A stretch of 5,557 nt of DNA from positions 1-5,557 of the forward strand of contig CANRHM010000091.1 in assembly GCA_947630415.1 (NCBI GenBank). The letters are read 5' to 3'. This document shows positions 1-5,363 of this stretch, piece after piece. Under the pieces are notes generated by a model. It saw nothing but the letters and a program-made list of their open reading frames with translations, had not been told where the DNA came from and made no database searches. The DNA is from an uncultured Bacilli bacterium. GTDB lineage: Bacteria > Bacillota_I > Bacilli_A > RF39 > UBA660. Every line of letters begins with the position of its first letter. Within the stretch, counting starts at the first letter, position 1. The translations under genes were made by a program, and so were the position numbers.

Positions 1-75
1 GCTCGTAGCTCAGTTGGATAGAGTGTTTGGCTACGAACCAAAAGGTCAGGGGTTCGAATCCCTTCGAGCGCACCA
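1..75 (+). tRNA. tRNA-Arg(ACG), missing first 2 bases
   Basis: Decodes CGN arginine codons. The cloverleaf reads clearly: the D-arm begins GCTCAGTTGGATA, the anticodon stem TTTGG/CCAAA encloses loop CTACGAA with anticodon ACG at 33-35 (the A is expected to be modified to inosine), and the T-arm carries GGTTCGAATCC. The 3' acceptor strand CGAGCGC (65-71), discriminator A72 and encoded CCA (73-75) show that the 5' strand should be GCGCTCG. The window therefore starts at base 3 of the gene. The D-stem closes with one G-T wobble. It lies 4 bp before tRNA-Pro and is probably co-transcribed with it. Confidence 0.96.
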
Positions 76-79
76 TAAT

Positions 80-156
80 CGGAAAGTGGCTCAACTTGGT
101 AGAGCACTTGGTTTGGGACCAAGGGGTTGCAGGTTCAAATCCTGTCTTTCCGACCA
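80..156 (+). tRNA. tRNA-Pro(TGG)
   Basis: Decodes CCN proline codons. The full 77-nt cloverleaf is present: acceptor CGGAAAG pairs with CTTTCCG (146-152), the D-arm has GCTC/GAGC, the anticodon stem CTTGG/CCAAG holds loop TTTGGGA with anticodon TGG, and the T-arm is GCAGG-TTCAAAT-CCTGT. The discriminator is A153 and CCA (154-156) is encoded. Only 4 bp separate it from the upstream tRNA-Arg, so the two are probably processed from one precursor that ends at the hairpin at 167-189. Confidence 0.97.
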
Positions 157-166
157 TTTGAAAAAT

Positions 167-189
167 AAGGACTAGATTTAGTCCTTTTT
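167..189 (+). terminator. Rho-independent terminator of the tRNA operon
   Basis: A perfect 8-bp stem AAGGACTA/TAGTCCTT with loop GATT runs into a continuous T run (185-189). It starts 10 nt after the CCA end of tRNA-Pro and closes the Arg-Pro tRNA transcript. The upstream A-rich bases (161-165) could make it partly functional from the opposite side as well. Confidence 0.88.
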
Positions 190-267
190 CGTTTGCTCCC
201 CTTGGTTTCAAAATCCCCTGACCTTTTGATAGTCATTACTAGATCTTTCTCTTTTATGCCGAGAAAA

Positions 268-374
268 TCCATGACATTAGGTAGAATAATATCGCAATAC
301 TCACAAGCAAAGTAAATATTTTTTTGCTTTGGCGAATTTTAAAAGATATTATTCTAGGTTCCTAATGCCATGGA
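268..374. repeat. Large imperfect inverted repeat (foldback) downstream of the endonuclease gene
   Basis: Arm 268-293 is the reverse complement of arm 345-374. The arms match at 25 of 26 positions apart from a 4-nt insertion (GGTT, 357-360) in the right arm. The shared cores are TAGAATAATATC and CATGNCATTAGG. The roughly 50-nt centre contains a smaller hairpin, AAGCAAA (305-311) with TTTGCTT (323-329). The element starts about 22 nt beyond the stop of the minus-strand endonuclease gene. It could be a structured 3' end of that transcript, a weak terminator (the minus strand continues TTTTCTC after the stem), or a small MITE-like element. I see no flanking target-site duplication. The rest of 190-396 shows no gene I can support. 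Confidence 0.75.
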
Positions 375-396
375 GGAATTGGAATAAAATAAAAGA

Positions 397-1143
397 TTAT
401 ATATCTACACGATCAAATAAGAGTTGTAAATCATCTTCATCAATCTGAAATCCTGTTCCATGGTCGTGAATATTGCCAAATCTTCTTTCATCTCTATATA
501 TGTCTATTTTGATAGAGAGCGTAATAATTCCTCCTTCAATTAATTGAAGAAAAGTATCGAATGATTTTAATCGATAAAAGATAATATCATGATAAGAAAA
601 ATATTTCTCATTATTAATATATCTACCTCTTAGTTTTACAATGGCCATAGCATTTATTTTTATTTCAATTCGTTCGCGTAAAAGTTCAAAAGACCAAAAC
701 GAGCGACGTTCAATGAGTTTTCCATATTTATTAAATACAAGAAGATATATTCGTTTATCAGAATAATTGACTTCTAATTGAAATTGAAAATGTCTTCCTA
801 TAAAAGATTTTTCTTTTGCGTTAACATTTCCGAACAATACGTTTGCAGATTTTAATTCACGTGCTGGGAAGCCGTAGGTGTCAACGATTCTCTTTATTTC
901 AAATAGTTCTGGACCATCTGGAACAGTTGAGAATAAACTCATTTTATATTGAGAATTATAAGCCCTTGTTTTTATCTCAATTCCATTATAGTCTGCTACA
1001 GGTAAATCATCGGCTTCCTTTTTCCCTAATAAATATTCAAAAGTTCTTCCACCATTTCCAAAACCATTCGATACACCTTTAATCCATCCTTTCTCTCTTA
1101 TTTTTATAAATTCTTCTTTTAATTTTTTCATGTTTTCGTACAT
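397..1143 (-). CDS. MvaI/BcnI-type (MutH-fold) restriction endonuclease
   Basis: Probable type II restriction endonuclease that cuts unmodified invading DNA in the cytoplasm; 248 aa, close to the size of MvaI as I recall it. The N-terminal part has the MutH/MvaI layout: GNGGRTFEYLLG (29-40) with Glu36, then Asp51 (PVADYNG) and the GIEIKT motif with Glu56 and Lys58. This gives an E...D-X4-E-X-K centre matching the MvaI arrangement. It continues with SLFSTVPDGP, typical of the family. The start chosen is the ATG at 1143 because AAGGAG (1152-1157) sits 8 nt upstream. An in-frame ATG at 1212 would add a 23-residue hydrophobic stretch, but it lies upstream of the likely promoter. No methyltransferase or controller gene is adjacent, so either the partner is elsewhere or the enzyme is orphaned. 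Target sequence is unknown; MvaI itself cuts CCWGG. Family assignment is from motifs, not a search. Confidence 0.82.
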   Translation of the reverse strand: MYENMKKLKEEFIKIREKGWIKGVSNGFGNGGRTFEYLLGKKEADDLPVADYNGIEIKTRAYNSQYKMSLFSTVPDGPELFEIKRIVDTYGFPARELKSANVLFGNVNAKEKSFIGRHFQFQLEVNYSDKRIYLLVFNKYGKLIERRSFWSFELLRERIEIKINAMAIVKLRGRYINNEKYFSYHDIIFYRLKSFDTFLQLIEGGIITLSIKIDIYRDERRFGNIHDHGTGFQIDEDDLQLLFDRVDI

Positions 1144-1175
1144 ATAACCATCTCCTTTCCGAAACATGCAAAACA

Positions 1176-1204
1176 ATCGTAGCATAAACAAAAACAATAG
1201 TAAA
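1176..1204 (-). promoter_or_regulatory. Putative promoter of the endonuclease gene
   Basis: On the minus strand, TTTACT (1199-1204) and TACGAT (1176-1181) are separated by 17 bp, each matching four of six positions of the sigma-A consensus. The predicted transcript would begin near 1169, a short distance before the ribosome binding site at 1152-1157. This supports the start at 1143 over the upstream in-frame ATG at 1212. Confidence 0.5.
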
Positions 1205-1243
1205 ATCGCCAATTATGAGTTTTTACGGACAAAATAAGCTGAA

Positions 1244-1283
1244 AACTAATTTTTCATCTATAGGCAAAAATCAAAAATTAGTT
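1244..1283. repeat. 11-bp inverted repeat between divergent promoters
   Basis: AACTAATTTTT (1244-1254) and AAAAATTAGTT (1273-1283) are perfect inverted copies separated by 18 bp. The repeat sits about 40 bp upstream of the endonuclease -35 and about 90 bp upstream of the AP endonuclease -35. It is not followed by a T run on either strand, so it does not look like a terminator. A regulator-binding site or a cruciform is possible. In very AT-rich DNA an 11-bp match can also arise by chance. Confidence 0.5.
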
Positions 1284-1369
1284 ACAAAAAGGAATTCAAA
1301 ATTCAAAAAGATAACTATTTTAAAAAAATTTAATGTTTATTTATATGAATCAAAGAACAACTTCCTACA

Positions 1370-1399
1370 TTGCTATGTTTTCTAAGAAAATGGTATAAT
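1370..1399 (+). promoter_or_regulatory. Promoter of the exonuclease III gene
   Basis: The -10 is a perfect TATAAT (1394-1399) preceded by TGG, forming an extended -10. The -35 is TTGCTA (1370-1375), with an 18-bp spacer. The predicted start near 1406 gives a leader of about 30 nt before the ATG at 1437. Confidence 0.8.
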
Positions 1400-1436
1400 A
1401 GAGTTATAAATCAAATTAAAAAGGAACTGATGGAAA

Positions 1437-2192
1437 ATGAAAATAGTATCTTGGAATGTTGCAGGCTTAAGAGCTTGCTTAAATAAAGGATTTGACATTT
1501 TTTTTCGACATGTAAATGCGGATATTATGTGTGTTCAAGAAGTTAAGGCTGAAAAAGACCAAATATCATTTGATCCTATTGGCTATTACTCTTTTATAAA
1601 TCCAGCCGAAAAAAAAGGTTACTCTGGTACCATGATTTTTACACGTAAAAAACCTCTTCAAGTTACTTATGGAATGGGAATTGATGAACACGATCATGAA
1701 GGTAGAATGATTACGTTAGAGTTTGATAATTTTTATTTAATAAATGTTTATGTTCCTAATTCACAAGAAGAATTACGCCGTTTGTCATACCGCATGTGTT
1801 GGGAAAAAGATTTTCGCTCGTATGTAAAAACATTAAATGAAAAGAAACCCGTGATTATATGTGGTGATTTTAATGTTGCCCATCAAGAAATAGATATTAA
1901 AAATCCAAAAGAAAATCGTAATCATGCAGGATTTACTGATGAAGAAAGAGAACAATTCACTAATTTATTAGAAAGTGGCTTTGTGGATACCTATCGTTAT
2001 TATAATCCTGATAAGAAAGATGCTTATACATGGTGGAGTTATTTTTATCATGCTAGAGAAAAGAACATCGGATGGCGTATCGATTATTTCTTAGTCTCTA
2101 AAGATTTTCTTTCCAAAGTGACAAATGCTTCGATTTATAGTGATGTGCTTGGAAGTGATCATTGTCCTATTGGTCTTGAATTTGATGATTAA
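1437..2192 (+). CDS. exoA: Exodeoxyribonuclease III / AP endonuclease (ExoA type)
   Basis: Base-excision repair enzyme that incises DNA 5' of abasic sites and trims 3' blocking groups, using Mg2+. The 251-aa protein is a single endonuclease/exonuclease/phosphatase domain of normal family length. All signature elements are present in order: SWNVAGLRA with Asn7, QEVKAE with metal ligand Glu35, KKGYSGT (59-65), NVYVPN with Tyr105, GDFNVAH with Asp144 and Asn146, GWRIDYF (212-218), and the terminal SDHCP with Asp241 and His242. The start follows AAGGA (1421-1425) at a slightly long spacing. The nearer ATG at 1430 is in another frame. The gene is monocistronic, between its own extended -10 promoter and a strong terminator. 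It is also called xth in other lineages; size and sequence style resemble Bacillus ExoA. Confidence 0.96.
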   Translation: MKIVSWNVAGLRACLNKGFDIFFRHVNADIMCVQEVKAEKDQISFDPIGYYSFINPAEKKGYSGTMIFTRKKPLQVTYGMGIDEHDHEGRMITLEFDNFYLINVYVPNSQEELRRLSYRMCWEKDFRSYVKTLNEKKPVIICGDFNVAHQEIDIKNPKENRNHAGFTDEEREQFTNLLESGFVDTYRYYNPDKKDAYTWWSYFYHAREKNIGWRIDYFLVSKDFLSKVTNASIYSDVLGSDHCPIGLEFDD

Positions 2193-2208
2193 ACAAATAT
2201 CCATAAAT

Positions 2209-2242
2209 AAAACTCTTCTTTTTGATAAAAGAGGAGTTTTTT
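2209..2242 (+). terminator. Rho-independent terminator after exoA
   Basis: A 14-bp stem, AAAACTCTTCTTTT (2209-2222) with AAAAGAGGAGTTTT (2227-2240), has one T-G wobble and a 4-nt TGAT loop, followed by further T's. It starts 16 nt after the exoA stop. Because both flanks are A- and T-rich it could act bidirectionally. It isolates exoA from feoAB, which must therefore have its own promoter. Confidence 0.92.
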
Positions 2243-2265
2243 ATATGTCCCTTTTAAATGCCTTT

Positions 2266-2298
2266 TCATATATTATTATGAGTTAGCAAAATGCAACT
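2266..2298 (+). promoter_or_regulatory. Possible feoAB promoter/operator region
   Basis: Two small dyads lie between the exoA terminator and the feoA ribosome binding site. One is TCATA-TATTAT-TATGA (2266-2281), whose centre is -10-like. The other is AGTT-a-GCA-AAA-TGC-AACT (2281-2298), symmetric except for one bulged base. I see no good -35 at the right spacing. Iron uptake operons are usually repressed by Fur or a DtxR-family protein at such sites, but neither consensus matches well here, so the operator role is inference from position. Confidence 0.3.
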
Positions 2299-2319
2299 GT
2301 TGAAAAGAGGAGTGTTAAA

Positions 2320-2574
2320 ATGAAGAAAAATGAGTTGCCTCTTCATCATGTAAGTTTAGGGGAAAAAGTTATTATCAAAAAATTGGATACCAATGAATCT
2401 ATAAAAAGAAGATTATTAGATATGGGTATGGTTGAAGGTACTGAAGTAGAGTGTGCTTTAGTAAGCCCTTTTGGTGATCCAAAGGCCTATTTTATTAGAG
2501 GAGCATTGATTGCTATACGAAATAGTGACGCTTCTTCAATCTTGGTAGAAAGAGTAAAGGAGGAAGCAAAGTGA
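2320..2574 (+). CDS. feoA: FeoA, ferrous iron transport accessory protein
   Basis: Small cytoplasmic SH3-like-fold protein that works with FeoB in Fe(II) uptake, probably by binding it and modulating its GTPase/transport activity. The 84-aa length is normal for a stand-alone FeoA. The recognisable family core is SIKRRLLDMGMVEGTEVE (about residues 27-44), followed by SPFGDPKAYFIRGALIAIRNSDA, where the G-D-P...R.....IR pattern is typical. A strong AGAGGAG site (2306-2312) precedes the ATG. The stop overlaps the feoB start by 4 nt (GTGA), indicating translational coupling within one operon. Confidence 0.95.
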   Translation: MKKNELPLHHVSLGEKVIIKKLDTNESIKRRLLDMGMVEGTEVECALVSPFGDPKAYFIRGALIAIRNSDASSILVERVKEEAK

Positions 2575-4667
2575 AGAAAAGAACACAACAACTTCCGTAT
2601 AAAAAAATAGGTTTAGCAGGAAATCCTAATGTGGGTAAAAGTACCATTTTTAATGCGTTAACAGGACTAAAGCAACATACTGGTAATTGGCCAGGAAAAA
2701 CGGTAAGCAATGCAAGTGGTTCTTATTTTTATCACGATAAAGAATATGCCATATATGATTTGCCAGGAACCTACTCACTTATTGCTCATTCTAAAGAGGA
2801 AGAATGTGCACGTGATTTTGTTTGTTTCGAAAATCACGATGGGATCGTAATAATATGTGATGCTGTGTGTTTGGAACGTAATTTGAATTTAGTATTGCAA
2901 ACACTTGAAATTACTAGAAATGCGGTAGTAGTAGTCAATTTAATGGATGAAGCAAAGAAAAAAGGAATAAAAATAGATTTGGAAAAACTTTCCTTTTTAT
3001 TGGGTGTTCCTGTTGTAGGTACTACTGCACGTAGTGGAGAAGGATTACAAGAATTACAAGAAAAAGTGGAAAATATTTCCAATAATCAAAGCTCCGCTAT
3101 CAAAATTCATTATTCGAATGAAATAGAAGGGGCTATTTCGATAGTTGAAAGAGTATTAGTACATAAAATTAATGAAAAGTACAATGCTCGATGGTTAGCA
3201 CTTAAACTACTAGATTCGGATGAATCCTTAATTAAATCAATAAAACAGTATTTGGATAAGGACTTATTAAAAGATGAAGAATTGAATAAAGCATTACAGG
3301 ATGCGAAAGGTTATCTTTCAAAGCATCATATAGCCATAAAGGATTTAAAAAATAAAATCGTTTCCACCATTATTTTGAAAGCAGAATTAATAGCAAAAAG
3401 TACAGTTTCTTTTGAAAAACAAGATTATCAAAAGAAAGATCGTAAGATTGATCGTTGGATTACTAATCGTTATACAGGAATTCCGTTGATGATTATATTA
3501 TTGATGCTGGTGTTTTGGATTACAATTTCTTTTGCCAATTATCCATCGGATCTTTTATTTTCTTTTTTCAGTCACTTGGAAACATATCTTTTATCTTTCT
3601 TTAAGTATTTAAGTTTTCCTTCTTGGCTGATTGGATTATTAATTGATGGTGTTTATCGAGTCCTAACCTGGGTCATATCGGTAATGCTTCCACCTATGGC
3701 TATTTTCTTTCCACTATTTACATTACTAGAAGATTTAGGTTATCTTCCGAGGGTTGCTTTTAATCTAGACAAGGGATTTAGAAAATGTAATGCTTGTGGG
3801 AAACAGGCACTTACAATGTGTATGGGGTTTGGTTGCAATGCTGTAGGTGTAGTAGGATGTCGTATTATTGATTCACCGCGAGAACGCATGATTGCCATGT
3901 TAACCAATGTCTTCGTGCCATGTAATGGTAGATTTCCTACCATCATTGCGATTATTACCATGTTTTTTGTGGGTTTTCAAAATGACATTCGTTCTTCTTT
4001 ATTAAATGTTATTTTACTAACTGTAACCATTTTGATAGGAATTTTAATGACGTTTTTAATGTCTTATATTTTATCAAAAACATTATTAAAAGGAATTCCA
4101 TCATCGTTCACATTAGAATTGCCACCATATCGGAAACCACAAGTATTTAAAGTAATTGTGCAATCTATTTTTAATCGTACACTTTCGATTTTAGGTAGAG
4201 CTGTGGTCTCAGCTATTCCAGCAGGTATCTTGATTTGGGTACTTGCCAATTTAAAGATACAAGATGTTAGTATTTTGTCTCACATCACGTCTTTCTTAAA
4301 TCCTATAGGAGCATTAATGGGGTTAGATGGAGCAATTCTAATGGGCTTTCTTTTAGGATTTCCTGCCAATGAAATTGTCATTCCCATTATTCTAATGATT
4401 TATTTATCCAATGGCAGTTTAGTAGAATTTGATAATCTACTTGCTTTACGAGAAATTTTAGTGGCCAATGGTTGGACTTTTCTTACTGCCATCAATACCA
4501 TTCTTTTCTCTCTTATGCACTTTCCATGTGCTACAACTTGTCTTACTATTAGAAAGGAAACAAAGAGTTGGAAGTGGACTTTCTTATCTATTATGATTCC
4601 TTTGGTAGCAGGCGTATTCATTTGCTGTACTATTACTTTTATCGTAAGACTTTTAAATCTGATCTAG
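2571..4667 (+). CDS. feoB: FeoB, Fe(II) transporter with N-terminal GTPase domain
   Basis: Inner-membrane ferrous iron importer, 698 aa, somewhat shorter than the 773-aa E. coli protein. The N-terminal G domain shows G1 GNPNVGKST (17-25), G2 Thr44 within GNWPGKTV, G3 DLPG (63-66), G4 NLMD (123-126) and a G5-like TTARSG (151-156). A helical region follows to about residue 280, then two Gate-type membrane halves. Gate 1 contains GFGCN (419-423) with RER at 437-439. Gate 2 contains GFPANEIVIP and HFPCATTC (650-657). Gate 1 is unusually rich in cysteine (406, 409, 417, 422, 430, 451). The start is GTG at 2571, supported by AAAGGAGG (2556-2563) 7 nt upstream and by the 4-nt overlap with feoA. No FeoC follows; a terminator closes the operon. 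Confidence 0.97.
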   Translation: MKKRTQQLPYKKIGLAGNPNVGKSTIFNALTGLKQHTGNWPGKTVSNASGSYFYHDKEYAIYDLPGTYSLIAHSKEEECARDFVCFENHDGIVIICDAVCLERNLNLVLQTLEITRNAVVVVNLMDEAKKKGIKIDLEKLSFLLGVPVVGTTARSGEGLQELQEKVENISNNQSSAIKIHYSNEIEGAISIVERVLVHKINEKYNARWLALKLLDSDESLIKSIKQYLDKDLLKDEELNKALQDAKGYLSKHHIAIKDLKNKIVSTIILKAELIAKSTVSFEKQDYQKKDRKIDRWITNRYTGIPLMIILLMLVFWITISFANYPSDLLFSFFSHLETYLLSFFKYLSFPSWLIGLLIDGVYRVLTWVISVMLPPMAIFFPLFTLLEDLGYLPRVAFNLDKGFRKCNACGKQALTMCMGFGCNAVGVVGCRIIDSPRERMIAMLTNVFVPCNGRFPTIIAIITMFFVGFQNDIRSSLLNVILLTVTILIGILMTFLMSYILSKTLLKGIPSSFTLELPPYRKPQVFKVIVQSIFNRTLSILGRAVVSAIPAGILIWVLANLKIQDVSILSHITSFLNPIGALMGLDGAILMGFLLGFPANEIVIPIILMIYLSNGSLVEFDNLLALREILVANGWTFLTAINTILFSLMHFPCATTCLTIRKETKSWKWTFLSIMIPLVAGVFICCTITFIVRLLNLI

Positions 4668-4676
4668 TTTCTTTTT

Positions 4677-4706
4677 AAGATAGAATGGACGTTCTATCTT
4701 TTTTTT
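4677..4706 (+). terminator. Rho-independent terminator of feoAB
   Basis: A perfect 9-bp stem AAGATAGAA/TTCTATCTT (4677-4685, 4692-4700) with the 6-nt loop TGGACG is followed by six more T's. It starts 10 nt after the feoB stop. The loop coincides with the likely -35 of the next promoter. Confidence 0.92.
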
Positions 4707-4714
4707 GGTACAAT
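4686..4714 (+). promoter_or_regulatory. Promoter of the thioredoxin-fold gene, embedded in the feoB terminator
   Basis: TACAAT (4709-4714) preceded by TGG forms an extended -10. At the optimal 17-bp spacing upstream is TGGACG (4686-4691), matching four of six -35 positions and lying exactly in the terminator loop. The predicted start near 4721 gives a very short leader to the ATG at 4738. The -10 is convincing. The -35 assignment is less certain, since an extended -10 can work with a weak -35. Confidence 0.65.
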
Positions 4715-4737
4715 GAAAAAGAAGGTGAGTTAAGAAT

Positions 4738-5331
4738 ATGAAACGTAGTTTATTAATGATTTTAGGACTATTTATTTTATTGATTCCCAATTCGGCAAAG
4801 GCACTCAATACCGTGCATTTTTATCTTTTTCATGGAGATGGTTGTCCTCATTGCGCAGAGGAAAAAGAGTGGCTTCAGGAGATGCAAGAAAAATATGATA
4901 ATTTAGAAGTACATTTTTATGAAACTTGGAGCAATGTGGATAATGAAAATTTAATGGTTGCTTTGAAAGAACATTTAGAAATCAATACTGAAAAACCTAA
5001 AGCTGTTCCTTTCACGGTAATAGGGGAAGACACATATGTTGGTTTTAACCAAAGTATTGGTGATAAAATGGAGGAGAGTATTCTAACTTATTCTTATCAA
5101 TCGTATGAGGATAAAGCGGGTGTGTTTTTAGGGCTTTACGAGGAATTATCGCAAGGGGAAGATTTGAAAACAAATGAGGAAGTAGAAGAAAAGCAGGAAG
5201 AGGTAAAAATCGAGAACGCCAAAGAAGAACAAAAGGAAAAAGTCTGGATTCCGTTACTTATTGTTGCGGGTGTTTCGTTATTGTGTATTTCGATAGTGGG
5301 TATTCTATATTATAGAAAAAAGGTTAAATAA
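4738..5331 (+). CDS. Membrane-anchored extracytoplasmic thioredoxin-fold protein (CPHC)
   Basis: Probable thiol-disulfide oxidoreductase on the outer face of the membrane; 197 aa. Residues 1-22 form a signal peptide (hydrophobic LLMILGLFILLIP, then SAKA). The domain opens FYLFHGDGCPHC with redox cysteines 36 and 39, the same dipeptide centre as DsbA. The probable cis-proline is Pro91 in KAVPFTVIG. After about residue 140 comes a Glu/Lys-rich linker (to about 168), then a transmembrane helix (169-192) and the basic tail RKKVK. The protein would thus be tethered by its C-terminus. Start choice rests on AAGGTGAG (4722-4729) 8 nt upstream. Only 32 nt and no terminator separate it from the next gene, so the two are likely co-transcribed. 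The electron donor or acceptor is not in the window. The fold is well supported; substrate is unknown. Confidence 0.85.
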   Translation: MKRSLLMILGLFILLIPNSAKALNTVHFYLFHGDGCPHCAEEKEWLQEMQEKYDNLEVHFYETWSNVDNENLMVALKEHLEINTEKPKAVPFTVIGEDTYVGFNQSIGDKMEESILTYSYQSYEDKAGVFLGLYEELSQGEDLKTNEEVEEKQEEVKIENAKEEQKEKVWIPLLIVAGVSLLCISIVGILYYRKKVK

Positions 5332-5363
5332 TTGATAATTTAGAAAAATATAGGAGAAAAAAT

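Noticed and set aside
1..156. tRNA pair as an integration (att) site
   Set aside because: No integrase gene and no direct repeat of a tRNA 3' end is visible. The only tRNA-like match nearby is inverted and short.
137..349. Minus-strand open frame (about 70 codons) downstream of the endonuclease gene, containing FACEYCDIILPNVMDFLGI
   Set aside because: No start codon with a ribosome binding site, it runs through the tRNA terminator and into tRNA-Pro antisense, and I recognise no family. It could be a decayed gene fragment, but that is not supported well enough to list.
843..1082. 79-codon plus-strand frame
   Set aside because: Lies wholly antisense to the endonuclease gene, has no ribosome binding site or recognisable domain, and is a frame shadow.
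2262..2285. Fur box upstream of feoA
   Set aside because: The AT-rich TCATA...TATGA dyad shares too few positions with the Fur 7-1-7 consensus to call it.
2513..2710. 65-codon minus-strand frame over the feoA/feoB junction
   Set aside because: Antisense to two clearly coding genes with no supporting signals.
2834..3082. 82-codon minus-strand frame inside feoB
   Set aside because: Antisense to the FeoB GTPase domain; low-complexity translation and no start signals.
3740..4621. Three minus-strand frames of 61-73 codons (3740-3961, 4064-4249, 4400-4621)
   Set aside because: All are shadows of the FeoB membrane domain with no ribosome binding site or domain.
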